Shown: positions 21,985 through 30,907, counted from the stretch's first letter. The stretch: 64,000 bases of DNA from Cellulomonas aerilata (GCF_007991755.1 NZ_BJYY01000015.1:1-64000), one strand, 5' to 3'. A program made the numbers and translations. Notes: generated by a model not told the origin, from the letters alone.

Positions 21985-22965
21985 TCAGAGCCTTCCGGTG
22001 GTGACGGCGGACCCGGCGGAGGCGCCGGCGCGGTGGGGTTCGGGGTCGAGGTGGGTGCCGGCGCCGGTGGAGTGGTACTCCACCTCGTCGGCGGTGAGGG
22101 ACATGTAGGCGTCCTCGAGCGAGGCGGCCACCGGGGTGAGCTCGTGCAGGGCGAGTCCGGCGGCCGCGGCGACGTCGCCGATCGTCTCGGCCGTGGAGCC
22201 GGTGACCTCGATCTGCCCCGGGCCGGACGTGGTGACCGTGACGCCGGGCCCGGCGAGCAGCTCCACGAGCCGCGCGGCGTGCGGGCTGCGGACCTTGACC
22301 GTCGTGCCGGTGGCCCGGCCGATGATGTCCGCGACGGGCGCGTCGGCCACGACCCGGCCCCGCCCGACGACGATCAGGTGGTCGGCGGTGAGCGCCATCT
22401 CGCTCATGAGGTGCGAGGACAGGAACACCGTGCGCCCCTCGGCGGCCAGGTAGCGCACGAGGTTGCGCACCCACAGCACGCCCTCCGGGTCCAGGCCGTT
22501 GACCGGCTCGTCCAGCAGGAGGGTGTGCGGGTCGCCGAGCAGCGCGGACGCGATCCCCAGACGCTGCCCCATGCCGAGGGAGAAGCCGCCGACCCGCTTG
22601 CGGGCGACGGGCTCCAGGCCGGTCATCGCGATGACCTCGTCCACCCGGGACCTGCCGATGCCGTGCGTCGTGGCCATCGCGAGCAGGTGGTTGTACGCCG
22701 AGCGGCCGGTGTGGACCGCCTTGGCGTCCAGCAGTGCGCCGACCTCGTGCAGGGGGGAGCGGTGCTGGGCGTAGGAGCGGCCGTTGACGGTGACCGACCC
22801 GTGCGTCGGCCGGTCGAGGCCGACGACCATCCGCATGGTGGTCGACTTCCCGGCGCCGTTGGGGCCGAGGAAGCCGGTGACCTTGCCGGGCTGCACCGTG
22901 AAGGTGACGTCGTCCACCGCGGTCTTGGGTCCGTAGCGCTTGGTCAGGCCGTGGGCCTCGATCAT
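21985..22965 (-). CDS. ABC exporter ATP-binding protein
   Basis: 326 residues. Walker A FLGPNGAGKSTTMRMVVGL near 33-51, Q-loop region, a signature that is altered from LSGGQ to FSLGMGQRLGIASALLG as usual in this exporter subfamily, Walker B TLLLDEPVNGLDPEG and the H-loop SSHLMSEM. The last 100 residues form the extra domain found in BcrA-like ATPases, with a disordered end. First gene of the minus-strand unit ATPase-permease-kinase-regulator; a TAGCGT box at 23019-23014 lies about 50 bases before the start. ATG with GAGGA a few bases upstream. Confidence 0.93.
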   Translation of the reverse strand: MIEAHGLTKRYGPKTAVDDVTFTVQPGKVTGFLGPNGAGKSTTMRMVVGLDRPTHGSVTVNGRSYAQHRSPLHEVGALLDAKAVHTGRSAYNHLLAMATTHGIGRSRVDEVIAMTGLEPVARKRVGGFSLGMGQRLGIASALLGDPHTLLLDEPVNGLDPEGVLWVRNLVRYLAAEGRTVFLSSHLMSEMALTADHLIVVGRGRVVADAPVADIIGRATGTTVKVRSPHAARLVELLAGPGVTVTTSGPGQIEVTGSTAETIGDVAAAAGLALHELTPVAASLEDAYMSLTADEVEYHSTGAGTHLDPEPHRAGASAGSAVTTGRL

Positions 22966-23013
22966 GTCTCGCCGTCCTCGGGTCGTGTCGGTCGGGGCGA
23001 TGCCCGCACCTCG

Positions 23014-23019
23014 ACGCTA
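23014..23019 (-). promoter_or_regulatory. Candidate -10 box of the exporter operon
   Basis: On the minus strand TAGCGT (TAnnnT); the predicted leader is about 42 bases before ATG22965. The divergent plus-strand gene is 216 bases away. Confidence 0.35.
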
Positions 23020-23234
23020 GGGGGCCCGACCCGCCCCACGGGACCACCGCCAGGCGCATCCGGGACGGCGTCCGGCGTACCTCTCGAGGACGACCCGTCG
23101 CCCCCGAGGATGACCCCGGCGTGCGGGAACGTGTGGCGCCCTGGCGGCGTTGCGTAGGGTAGGCGGCGGCCCAGCGACCACGCGCTGCCGGCGTGACCAC
23201 GCCGACCACCGGCCGCCGTGACCAGGAGGAGAGC

Positions 23235-24095
23235 ATGAGCAATCCCGTCTTCAACAACACCGCGGTGTTCCGCGACCCCCGGTCGCGCGGGCGCGGGCAG
23301 GGCTCGCAGCGCGGACCGGTGCTGCAGGGCGGCGTCCCGACGGCCGGGTACGACACCCGCTACGACCCGGCCACGCTCGAGGGCATGTACAACGCCCCCA
23401 CCGCCACCACGGCGCAGACCGGGCGGCTGACCTACGACGACGTCATCGTCAAGGCCGGCGGCCTGCTCGCGGTCGTCGTCGTGGCTGCCGCGGCCACGTG
23501 GGCGCTGGTCCCGCAGACCCTGCTGTTCCCCGTCATGATCGTCGGCGCGCTCGTCGGCTTCGTGCTGGGCCTGGTGAACTCGTTCAAGACGAACCCCAGC
23601 CCGGCGCTGATCCTGGCCTACGGCGTCGCCGAGGGTGCGTTCATCGGCGGCATCTCGGAGATCTACAGCGGCCTCTACCAGGGCATCGTCCTGCAGGCCG
23701 TCCTGGCCACCATGGCGACGTTCGTCGCGTGCCTCGTGCTGTTCCGCTCGGGCAAGGTCCGGGTCACGCCGAAGTTCACGCGCTGGCTGATGGTCGCGAT
23801 GGTCGGCTACCTGGTGTTCTCGCTCGTCAACGTCCTGCTCATGGTCTTCAACGTGGGCGGCGAGGGCATGTTCGGCCCGCTGCGCGGCGGGTTCCTCGGC
23901 GTCCTCGTGGGCCTGTTCGCGGTCGGCCTGGCCGCCGCGATGCTCATCGTCGACTTCGACTCCATCAAGCGCGGCGTCGAGCAGGGTGCCCCGGCGAAGT
24001 TCGCGTGGACGGCGGCCTTCGGCCTCGTCGTCACGCTGATCTGGATGTACCTGGAGTTCCTGCGTCTGCTGGCGATCCTGCGCGGCAGCGACTGA
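23235..24095 (+). CDS. Bax inhibitor-1/YccA family membrane protein
   Basis: 286 residues. A disordered, Arg/Gly-rich first 65 residues precedes seven hydrophobic segments from about residue 75 (GGLLAVVVVAAAATWALVP) to the C-terminus. Conserved parts: NPSPALILAYGVAEGAFIGGISEIYS, AMLIVDFDSIKRGVEQGAPAKFAW and WMYLEFLRLLAILRG, the last two being the Asp-rich family signature (in BsYetJ, acidic residues of this kind gate a calcium leak). Strong Shine-Dalgarno AGGAGGAG before ATG23235. Flanked by its own terminator at 24111. The physiological role in bacteria is not settled. Confidence 0.92.
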   Translation: MSNPVFNNTAVFRDPRSRGRGQGSQRGPVLQGGVPTAGYDTRYDPATLEGMYNAPTATTAQTGRLTYDDVIVKAGGLLAVVVVAAAATWALVPQTLLFPVMIVGALVGFVLGLVNSFKTNPSPALILAYGVAEGAFIGGISEIYSGLYQGIVLQAVLATMATFVACLVLFRSGKVRVTPKFTRWLMVAMVGYLVFSLVNVLLMVFNVGGEGMFGPLRGGFLGVLVGLFAVGLAAAMLIVDFDSIKRGVEQGAPAKFAWTAAFGLVVTLIWMYLEFLRLLAILRGSD

Positions 24096-24110
24096 CCTCC
24101 CGCACCACCC

Positions 24111-24147
24111 GACGAGGGGGCGGCCGCATCGCGGCCGTCCCCTCGTC
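24111..24147 (+). terminator. Hairpin terminator after the YccA-like gene
   Basis: 17-bp stem (24111-24127 with 24131-24147, one G-U pair) with loop ATC, 15 bases after the stop codon. Confidence 0.8.
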
Positions 24148-24164
24148 GCTCGTCGGGGCGCCGT

Positions 24165-24170
24165 TACGAT
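24165..24170 (+). promoter_or_regulatory. Candidate -10 box for cbs
   Basis: TACGAT (TAnnnT) 97 bases before ATG24268, just after the terminator of the previous gene. The -35 region is not obvious. Confidence 0.35.
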
Positions 24171-24267
24171 CGGGTGCCCTCCCGGACGCGCGACGACGCC
24201 CCGTCGTCCCGCCCATCAGGCAGCACGTGTCGAACCCCCGTCGAACCTCCAGGAGCACCGGTCCGCG

Positions 24268-25665
24268 ATGAAGTACGCCCAGCACATCTCCGAGCTCGTC
24301 GGGAGCACGCCGCTCGTCCAGCTCACCTCCGTCACCCGCGGGCTGTCGGCGACCGTCCTCGCCAAGGTCGAGTACATGAACCCGGGCGGCTCGGTGAAGG
24401 ACCGCATCGCGCTGAAGATGATCGAGGCGGCCGAGGCCAGCGGTGAGCTGCGGCCCGGCGGCACGATCGTCGAGCCCACCAGCGGCAACACCGGCGTCGG
24501 GCTGGCGCTGGTCGCCCAGCGCAAGGGCTACGACTGCGTGTTCGTGTGCCCGGACAAGGTCTCCCAGGACAAGGTCGACGTCCTGCGAGCGTACGGCGCG
24601 CGGGTCGTGGTGACGCCGACCGCGGTGGCCCCGGACAGCCCCGAGTCCTACTACTCGGTGTCCGACCGGCTCGTCCGGGAGATCCCGGGCGCCTGGAAGC
24701 CGAACCAGTACGCCAACCCCAACGGGCCGGCCAGCCACTACGAGAGCACCGGCCCGGAGATCTGGGACGACACCGACGGCCGCGTCACCCACTTCGTCAC
24801 GGGCGTCGGCACCGGCGGGACCATCACCGGGACCGGGCGCTACCTGCACGACGTGTCCGCGGACCGCGAGGGCGGCCCCGTCCACGTGGTCGGCGCGGAC
24901 CCGGCCGGCTCGGTGTACTCCGGCGGCGACGGGCGCCCGTACCTGGTCGAGGGCGTCGGGGAGGACTTCTGGCCGTCCGCGTTCGACCCGTCCGTGCCGG
25001 ACGAGATCATCGCGGTCAGCGACGCCGACTCGTTCGCGATGACCCGCCGCCTCGCGCGCGAGGAGGGGATGCTGGTTGGGGGCTCGTGCGGGATGGCGGT
25101 CGTCGCGGCGCTGCGCCTGGCCGAGCGTCTGGAGGCCGAGGACCCCGCCGCCGCCGCGCAGGCCGTCATCGTCGTCCTGCTGCCCGACGGCGGCCGCGGC
25201 TACATGTCGAAGATCTTCAGCGACGCCTGGATGCGCTCGTACGGCTTCCTCGACGACGACGAGGCGGTCACCGCGTCGGACGTGCTGCGCACCAAGTCCG
25301 GCAACCTTCCGGACCTGGTCCACACGCACCCGACCGAGACCGTGCACGACGCCATCGAGATCCTGCACAAGTACGGCGTCTCCCAGATGCCCGTGGTCGG
25401 CGCCGAGCCGCCGGTCAAGATCGGCGAGGTCGCCGGGTCCGTCAGCGAGCGCGAGCTGCTCGAGCGGCTGTTCGAGGGCACCGCCCACCTGGCCGACCCG
25501 GTGAGCAGGCACATGGCGCCGCCGCTGCCGCTGATCGGGTCGGGCGAGGGCCTGGACGCCATCCGGACCGCGCTGCACGACGGCGACGCCCTGATGGTCG
25601 TCGACGACGGCTTCCCGGTCGGCGTCCTCACCCGGCACGACCTGCTGGGGTTCCTCGCGCACTGA
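24268..25665 (+). CDS. cbs: Cystathionine beta-synthase
   Basis: PLP enzyme joining serine and homocysteine to cystathionine, first step of reverse transsulfuration. The catalytic fold-II domain spans about 1-320: PLP Lys44 in GGSVKDRIALKM, the phosphate/substrate loop EPTSGNTGVGLA and GVGTGGTITGTGRYL. The C-terminal 120 residues form a CBS-domain (Bateman) pair: HDAIEILHKYGVSQMPVVG and VVDDGFPVGVLTRHDLLGFL. No N-terminal haem domain. 465 residues, full length. AGGAGCACCGG lies upstream of ATG. With metB downstream, the region can run transsulfuration; cysteine synthase is the alternative name for shorter relatives lacking the CBS pair. Confidence 0.95.
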   Translation: MKYAQHISELVGSTPLVQLTSVTRGLSATVLAKVEYMNPGGSVKDRIALKMIEAAEASGELRPGGTIVEPTSGNTGVGLALVAQRKGYDCVFVCPDKVSQDKVDVLRAYGARVVVTPTAVAPDSPESYYSVSDRLVREIPGAWKPNQYANPNGPASHYESTGPEIWDDTDGRVTHFVTGVGTGGTITGTGRYLHDVSADREGGPVHVVGADPAGSVYSGGDGRPYLVEGVGEDFWPSAFDPSVPDEIIAVSDADSFAMTRRLAREEGMLVGGSCGMAVVAALRLAERLEAEDPAAAAQAVIVVLLPDGGRGYMSKIFSDAWMRSYGFLDDDEAVTASDVLRTKSGNLPDLVHTHPTETVHDAIEILHKYGVSQMPVVGAEPPVKIGEVAGSVSERELLERLFEGTAHLADPVSRHMAPPLPLIGSGEGLDAIRTALHDGDALMVVDDGFPVGVLTRHDLLGFLAH

Positions 25666-25732
25666 CGGTCCGCGGTGGACCCGTCGGGTCGCGGCCCCCG
25701 GCGCGCACGGGGCCGCGGGGACGGGGCAGGAT

Positions 25733-25760
25733 GGTCGGCGTGCCGCTCGGCACGCCGACC
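25733..25760 (+). terminator. Perfect 12-bp hairpin between cbs and the FKBP gene
   Basis: GGTCGGCGTGCC (25733-25744) and GGCACGCCGACC (25749-25760), loop GCTC. It lies 67 bases after cbs and directly after a CAGGAT box (25727-25732), so it is either the cbs terminator or a structure at the 5' end of the FKBP mRNA. Confidence 0.55.
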
Positions 25761-25783
25761 CCGCCCTCCGAGGAGAACCACCC

Positions 25784-26188
25784 ATGACCGCACAGCTGCC
25801 CACGGCCACCGGATCGTTCGGCGAGAAGCCGCAGCTGACGTTCCCCGAGACGCCCGCCCCCGAGGAGCTCGAGGTCGTCGTGCTGCAGGCCGGCGACGGG
25901 CCGCTCGTGGAGGCCGGGGACGACCTGGTCGTCAACTACCTGGGCCAGACGTGGGGCGGCAAGATCTTCGACAACTCCTACGACCGCGGCTCGTCCATCA
26001 ACTTCCCGATCGGCGTCGGCGCCGTCATCGGTGGGTGGGACGAAGGGCTGGTCGGTCAGTCGATCGGCTCGCGCGTGATGCTGTCCATCCCGCCGCACCT
26101 GGGCTACGGCTCGCGCGGCATGCCCCAGGCCGGGATCAAGGGCACCGACACCCTGGTGTTCGTCGTCGACGTCGTCGGCGTGAACTGA
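25784..26188 (+). CDS. FKBP-type peptidyl-prolyl cis-trans isomerase
   Basis: 134 residues, a single cytosolic FKBP domain with no signal peptide. The conserved series is present: GDDLVVNYLGQTWGGKIFDNSYDRG, the substrate pocket VIGGWDEGLVGQSIGSRVMLSIPPHLGYGSRG, and KGTDTLVFVVDVVGVN at the end. It assists folding by proline isomerisation. Preceded by GGAGAACC and a leader hairpin; followed by a very strong bidirectional terminator shared with convergent msrA. Nothing odd is seen. Confidence 0.95.
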   Translation: MTAQLPTATGSFGEKPQLTFPETPAPEELEVVVLQAGDGPLVEAGDDLVVNYLGQTWGGKIFDNSYDRGSSINFPIGVGAVIGGWDEGLVGQSIGSRVMLSIPPHLGYGSRGMPQAGIKGTDTLVFVVDVVGVN

Positions 26189-26212
26189 CCGGACCGGGCA
26201 CGCCCGAGGACG

Positions 26213-26253
26213 ACAGAGGGCACCTGCTCCCCGTGGGAGCAGGTGCCCTCTGT
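26213..26253. terminator. Strong bidirectional terminator between FKBP gene and msrA
   Basis: 19-bp perfect stem (26213-26231 with 26235-26253) with a 3-base loop CGT, placed between converging genes. The sequence reads nearly the same on both strands and can serve both. Confidence 0.9.
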
Positions 26254-26301
26254 GTGCGTGAGCGGTCCCGTCAGGTCCCGGACCGGTCGGACCCGGACCC
26301 G

Positions 26302-26964
26302 TCAGACGCCGGTCAGGCCCACCGGGCAGGCGACGCCGGTGCCGCCCAAACCGCAGTAGCCGCCCGGGTTCTTGTCCAGGTACTGCTGGTGGTAGTCCTC
26401 GGCGTAGTAGAACGTGCCGGCCTCGGACGCCGGACGGATCTCGGTGGTGATGTCGCCGTACCCGGCACGCGCGAGCTCGGCGGCGTACGCGGCGCGGGTC
26501 GCCTCGGTCGCGGCCTCCTGCTCCGGCGTCGTGAAGTAGACCGCCGACCGGTACTGGGTCCCGCGGTCGTTGCCCTGCCGGAAGCCCTGCGTCGGGTCGT
26601 GGGACGTCCAGAACGCGCGCAGCAGCGCCTCGTGGGACAGCACCTCGGGGTCGTAGGCGACCATCACCGCCTCGGTGTGGCCGGTCATCCCCGTGCAGGT
26701 CTCCTCGTAGGTCGGGTACGGGGTGTACCCGCCCTGGTAGCCGGCGGCCGTGGTGACGACCCCGGGCAGCTGCCACATGGCGCGCTCGGCGCCCCAGAAG
26801 CAGCCCATCGCCAGGTAGAGCTGGGCGGTGCCGACCGGCCACGGGCCCTGCAGCGGCGTGCCCAGGACGGTGTGGGTCGCCGGGACGCGGTAGGGGTAGC
26901 CCTCGCGGCCCCGCAGCGCACGCGCCGGGTCGACCATCGAGGGACGCAGCATCGATCCGAACAT
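26302..26964 (-). CDS. msrA: Peptide methionine sulfoxide reductase MsrA
   Basis: Reduces methionine-S-sulfoxide in proteins using thioredoxin-like donors. The catalytic Cys55 lies in [33 protein letters not shown] and [25 protein letters not shown] are the substrate-site motifs. Two C-terminal Cys (204 and 213, in [15 protein letters not shown]) can act as resolving residues, as in the three-Cys E. coli type enzyme. 220 residues. It starts divergently from metB with 86 bases between the start codons. An oxidative repair enzyme beside methionine/cysteine genes fits the sulfur theme of the block. Confidence 0.96.
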   Translation of the reverse strand: MFGSMLRPSMVDPARALRGREGYPYRVPATHTVLGTPLQGPWPVGTAQLYLAMGCFWGAERAMWQLPGVVTTAAGYQGGYTPYPTYEETCTGMTGHTEAVMVAYDPEVLSHEALLRAFWTSHDPTQGFRQGNDRGTQYRSAVYFTTPEQEAATEATRAAYAAELARAGYGDITTEIRPASEAGTFYYAEDYHQQYLDKNPGGYCGLGGTGVACPVGLTGV

Positions 26965-27037
26965 GGGTGAACCTTTCGTCGGCGGTCGCCGTGTGCAACG
27001 CGCGGCGCCCTGCCGGGTGTTCCCGCACGTCGGCGCC

Positions 27038-27043
27038 TAGCCT
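27038..27043 (+). promoter_or_regulatory. Candidate -10 box, leaderless start of metB
   Basis: TAGCCT ends 7 bases before GTG27051, with no Shine-Dalgarno between; supports GTG27051 rather than ATG27084 as the start. Confidence 0.5.
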
Positions 27044-27050
27044 TGGCTCT

Positions 27051-28286
27051 GTGAGCACCGCACCCCAGCGCAACCAGCCCGACATGACCGCCGACCGCGA
27101 CTGGTCGCAGGCCGGCTTCTCGACCCGGGCGATCCACGCCGGTCAGGACGCCGACGCGGCCACCGGCGCGGTCGTGACCCCGATCTACCAGGTCTCCACG
27201 TACAAGCAGGACGGCGTCGGGGGCCTGCGCGGCGGGTACGAGTACTCCCGCTCCGGCAACCCGACGCGCACGGCCCTGGAGGAGGCGCTCGCCGCCGTCG
27301 AGGGAGGCGCGCAGGGCTTCGCGTTCTCCTCGGGCCTGGCCGCCGAGGACACCCTGCTGCGCGCGGTCCTGCGCCCCGGCGACCACGTCGTGGTGCCCGA
27401 CGACGCCTACGGCGGCACGTACCGGCTGATCGCGCGCGTCTTCGGGCCGTGGGGGATCGAGCACACCCCGGTCAACCTGTCCGACGCCGACGAGGTCCTC
27501 GCCGCCATCCAGCCCGGCCGCACCAAGGTCGTGTGGCTCGAGACGCCGACCAACCCCCTGCTCGGCATCGCCGACATCCAAGCCATCGCGGGCCACGCCC
27601 AGGCCCAGGGCGCGGTGCTGGTGGTCGACAACACCTTCGCCACCCCGTACCTGCAGCGGCCGATCGAGCTCGGCGCGGACGTCGTCGTGCACTCGACCAC
27701 CAAGTACATCGGTGGGCACAGCGACGTCGTCGGCGGGGCCGTCGTGGTGGCGCACGGGGCCCAGCTGCCGGTCGGTCTGCAGGGGCCGACCGGGACGACG
27801 TCGCTGGCCGATGCCGTCGGGTTCCACCAGAACGCGTCCGGTGCCATCGCCGGACCGTTCGACGCGTGGCTGACGCTGCGCGGGCTGAAGACCCTCGGGG
27901 TGCGGATGGACCGGCACTGCGCCAACGCCGCCGCGGTCGCGGAGTTCCTCGAGCGTCACGACAAGGTGACCCAGGTGATCTACCCGGGCCTGGCGTCGCA
28001 CGAGCAGCACGCAATCGCGAGCAAGCAGATGAGCGGCGCCGGCGGGATGATCTCGTTCCGCACGGGCAGCGCCGAGACCGCCCTGGCGGTGTGCTCGCGG
28101 ACCCGGGTGTTCACGCTGGCCGAGTCCCTCGGCGGCGTCGAGTCGCTGATCGAGCACCCCCACCGCATGACGCACGGCTCCGTGGCGGGCACCGCCCTGG
28201 AGGTCCCGGACGACCTGGTGCGGATCTCGGTCGGCATCGAGGACGTCGCCGACCTGATCGCCGACCTGGAAGAGGCACTGCGATGA
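27051..28286 (+). CDS. metB: Cystathionine gamma-synthase / gamma-lyase (trans-sulfuration PLP enzyme)
   Basis: Fold-I PLP enzyme of the Cys/Met metabolism family, 411 residues from GTG27051. Motifs: FSTRAIHAGQ at the N-terminus, PIYQVSTYKQ, YEYSRSGNPTRTALEEALAAVEGG (PLP phosphate region), VVDNTFATPYLQRP and the PLP-binding Lys218 in VVHSTTKYIGGHSDVVGG, then LGGVESLIEHPHRMTH and RISVGIEDVADLIADLEEAL. Sequence alone does not separate synthase from lyase; with cbs close by and by mycobacterial naming (Rv1079) metB is used. Its stop overlaps the ATG of the AI-2E family gene, and then ilvA follows, so the three form one operon. Confidence 0.92.
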   Translation: MSTAPQRNQPDMTADRDWSQAGFSTRAIHAGQDADAATGAVVTPIYQVSTYKQDGVGGLRGGYEYSRSGNPTRTALEEALAAVEGGAQGFAFSSGLAAEDTLLRAVLRPGDHVVVPDDAYGGTYRLIARVFGPWGIEHTPVNLSDADEVLAAIQPGRTKVVWLETPTNPLLGIADIQAIAGHAQAQGAVLVVDNTFATPYLQRPIELGADVVVHSTTKYIGGHSDVVGGAVVVAHGAQLPVGLQGPTGTTSLADAVGFHQNASGAIAGPFDAWLTLRGLKTLGVRMDRHCANAAAVAEFLERHDKVTQVIYPGLASHEQHAIASKQMSGAGGMISFRTGSAETALAVCSRTRVFTLAESLGGVESLIEHPHRMTHGSVAGTALEVPDDLVRISVGIEDVADLIADLEEALR

Positions 28287-29554
28287 CCGACGAGACCACC
28301 ACCTCCGGACGCCTCGGCACGCGCCAGGCGTCGGCCTCGCCCGCGGGGACGGCGGTGGCCGAGCCGTTCAGGGCACCGGCCGGCGCGACCGCGGTGCCGA
28401 CCATCGCCCATCCCGAGACGCCCAGCGACCCCGTGCCGCCGTCCGTGCGCGCGGCCGCCTCCTGGTCGTGGCGGTTCCTCCTCATCGCCGCCGGGCTGGC
28501 GGGCCTGGGGTGGCTGCTGGCGTACTTCAAGGTGCTGGTGGTGGCCGTGGCCGTCGCGGTGCTGCTGTCGGTGCTGCTGGCCCCCGTGGTGACCTGGCTG
28601 CACCGCAAGGCCCGGTTCCCGCACGGCCTGGCGTCGGCGGTCGCCGTGCTGGGCATGCTCGCCGTCGTCGGCGGGATCGTGACGCTCGCGGGCAACTCCA
28701 TCGTCAACGGGTTCGGCGAGCTGCGCGACGAGGCGCTGGCCGGGTTCCAGCAGACGATCGACTGGCTGTCCGAGGGCCCGTTCGCCCTCACCGCCTCCCA
28801 GCTGGACGACTACGCCCAGCAGGTGACCGACCTGGTCAGCACGAACTCCAGCTCGCTGGTCACCGGGGCGCTGTCGGTCACCACGACGGTCGGCCACGTC
28901 GTGGCCGGCTCCCTCATCACGCTGTTCTGCACGCTGTTCTTCCTGCACGACGGGCGGCACATCTGGGCCTGGGTCGTCGGCCTCCTGCCGAAGGGGTCGC
29001 GCGAGAAGGTGCACCAGGCCGGCCGCCGCGGACTGGTGACGCTGGGCGGGTACACCCGCACCCAGATCCTCGTGGCGCTGGTCGACGCGGCGGGCATCGG
29101 CATCGGTGCGGCGATCCTCGGGGTGCCGCTGGCGCTGCCGCTGGCCGCGCTGGTGTTCATCGGCTCGTTCATCCCGATCATCGGCGCCCTGGCGACCGGG
29201 GCGATCGCGATCCTCGTGGCGCTGGTGGCCCAGGGGCCCGTGGACGCGCTGATCATGCTGGGGATCGTCCTGCTCGTGCAGCAGATCGAGGGCCACGTCC
29301 TGCAGCCGCTGCTCATGGGCCACGCGGTGTCCCTGCACCCGGTCGCGGTCATCCTCGCGGTCGCGGCGGGCTCCTTCGCCGCCGGCATCGTCGGCGCGCT
29401 GTTCGCCGTGCCGATCGTCGCGGTGCTCAACACGGTGATCCTCTACCTGCACGGGCACGACAAGTTCCCGAACCTCGGCGCCGACGACCACCTGGAGATG
29501 CGCGCCCCGGCGAAGAAGGGCGTGGACACCGCTCCGGAGCGAGCCACCGTGTGA
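28283..29554 (+). CDS. AI-2E family (PerM/TqsA-like) transporter
   Basis: 423-residue membrane protein. The first 60 residues are disordered; then hydrophobic segments in the family order: RFLLIAAGLAGLGWLLAYFKVLVVAVAVAVLLSVLLAPVV, VAVLGMLAVVGGIV, a soluble amphipathic stretch (about 130-195), and a C-terminal set with LGGYTRTQILVALVDAAGIG, IGSFIPIIGALATG and QQIEGHVLQPLLMGHAVSLHPV, the strongest family signatures. Both ends overlap neighbours (ATGA at 28283 with metB, GTGA at 29551 with ilvA). Members export diverse small molecules or act as sodium antiporters; autoinducer-2 transport should not be assumed. Confidence 0.92.
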   Translation: MTDETTTSGRLGTRQASASPAGTAVAEPFRAPAGATAVPTIAHPETPSDPVPPSVRAAASWSWRFLLIAAGLAGLGWLLAYFKVLVVAVAVAVLLSVLLAPVVTWLHRKARFPHGLASAVAVLGMLAVVGGIVTLAGNSIVNGFGELRDEALAGFQQTIDWLSEGPFALTASQLDDYAQQVTDLVSTNSSSLVTGALSVTTTVGHVVAGSLITLFCTLFFLHDGRHIWAWVVGLLPKGSREKVHQAGRRGLVTLGGYTRTQILVALVDAAGIGIGAAILGVPLALPLAALVFIGSFIPIIGALATGAIAILVALVAQGPVDALIMLGIVLLVQQIEGHVLQPLLMGHAVSLHPVAVILAVAAGSFAAGIVGALFAVPIVAVLNTVILYLHGHDKFPNLGADDHLEMRAPAKKGVDTAPERATV

Positions 29555-30804
29555 GCGCACCGCCGGACCGCTCGCTGCTGCGCCGGCCGGGGCCGCCGCC
29601 GTCGGTCACCGGCGAGGACGTCCGCGCCGCCGCGGAGCTCCTGCGCGGTGTCGTCACGGTCACGCCCGTGGAGGACAGCCGTGCGCTGACCGCGATCGCC
29701 GGCGTCCCGGTGCTGCTCAAGTGCGAGAACCTGCAGCGCGCCGGGTCGTTCAAGATCCGCGGGGCGTACGTGCGCATGGCGCGCCTGCCCGACGAGCAGC
29801 GGGCGCGCGGGGTGGTGGCCGCCAGCGCGGGGAACCACGCGCAGGGCGTCGCGCTCGCGGCACGGCTGCTCGGCATCGGCGCGGTGGTCTACATGCCGGT
29901 GGACGCCGCCCTGCCCAAGATCGCCGCGACCCGGGAGTACGGCGCCGAGGTCCGGCTGCACGGTGCGTCCGTCGACGAGGCGCTGGCCGCGGCGCTGGCC
30001 GAGTCCGAGCGGACCGGGGCCGTGCTCATCCACCCGTTCGACCACGCGGACGTCGTGGCGGGCCAGGGGACCCTCGGGCTGGAGATCCTCGAGCAGGTGC
30101 CGGACGTCCGGACCATCCTCGTGCCGGTGGGCGGCGGCGGGCTCGCGGCCGGCGTGGTGGCGGCGGTCCGGTCGGCCCGGTCCGACGTGCGCGTCGTGGG
30201 GGTGCAGGCGGCCGGTGCGGCGGCGTACCCCGCGTCCCTGGCGGCGGGGCACCCGGTGACCGCGCACGGCCTGGCGACCATGGCGGACGGGATCGCGGTC
30301 GGCACCCCGGGCGCGGTCCCGTTCGGGGTCCTGCACGCCGACCGGACCGAGGTCCGCACCGTCACCGAGAACGAGCTGTCCCGCGCGCTGCTGCTGGTCG
30401 CCGAGCGCGCGAAGCTGCTGGTGGAGCCGTCCGGTGCGGCCGCGGTGGCGGCGGTCCTCGCGGACCCCGGCGCGTTCGAGGGCCCGGTGGTGGCGATCCT
30501 GTCCGGCGGCAACATCGACCCGCTCGTGCTGCTGCGGGTCGTCCGGCACGGGCTCGCGTCCGCGGGGCGCTACCTGCACCTGCGGGTCCGGGTCGACGAC
30601 ACCCCCGGCTCGCTCGCCCGCCTGATGACCCGGCTGGCCGCGAGCGGGGGGAACGTCATGCACGTCGCGCACACCCGGACCGGCTCCGGCCTGGCGCTGC
30701 ACCAGGCGGAGGTCGACGTCCAGCTCGAGACCAAGGGGCCGGACCACTGCGCCCAGGTCCTGCGGGACCTGCAGGCCGACGGCTACGGCGTCGAGCCGGG
30801 CTGA
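29551..30804 (+). CDS. ilvA: Threonine ammonia-lyase (threonine dehydratase)
   Basis: PLP enzyme deaminating threonine to 2-oxobutanoate, the first step toward isoleucine. 417 residues from GTG29551. PLP Lys68 in RAGSFKIRGAYVRM, SAGNHAQGVALAARLLG, the glycine-rich phosphate loop VPVGGGGLAAGV and EPSGAAAVAAVLA. The C-terminal 85 residues or so are one ACT-type regulatory domain (RVRVDDTPGSLARLMTRLAASGGNVMHV). One ACT domain rather than two resembles the medium-length enzymes; isoleucine feedback is possible but not proven. Overlaps the transporter gene by GTGA and is followed by a strong terminator. Confidence 0.94.
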   Translation: MSAPPDRSLLRRPGPPPSVTGEDVRAAAELLRGVVTVTPVEDSRALTAIAGVPVLLKCENLQRAGSFKIRGAYVRMARLPDEQRARGVVAASAGNHAQGVALAARLLGIGAVVYMPVDAALPKIAATREYGAEVRLHGASVDEALAAALAESERTGAVLIHPFDHADVVAGQGTLGLEILEQVPDVRTILVPVGGGGLAAGVVAAVRSARSDVRVVGVQAAGAAAYPASLAAGHPVTAHGLATMADGIAVGTPGAVPFGVLHADRTEVRTVTENELSRALLLVAERAKLLVEPSGAAAVAAVLADPGAFEGPVVAILSGGNIDPLVLLRVVRHGLASAGRYLHLRVRVDDTPGSLARLMTRLAASGGNVMHVAHTRTGSGLALHQAEVDVQLETKGPDHCAQVLRDLQADGYGVEPG

Positions 30805-30871
30805 CACCGGCACCCGGACCCGCACCCGCACCCGGCCTCGGCCGGGGAGCGCGACGCCCGCGCCGCCGACG

Positions 30872-30907
30872 CCGACGGCCCGCTGGAGGGCTCCAGCGGG
30901 CCGTCGG
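30872..30907 (+). terminator. Terminator after ilvA
   Basis: 15-bp perfect stem CCGACGGCCCGCTGG / CCAGCGGGCCGTCGG with a 6-base loop, between convergent ilvA and greA. A short CACCCG-type tandem run precedes it at about 30808-30836. Confidence 0.8.

Noticed and set aside
28283-29554. Quorum-sensing autoinducer-2 exporter
   Set aside because: The AI-2E family is functionally broad and no luxS or AI-2 gene is in the window; only the family name is supported.
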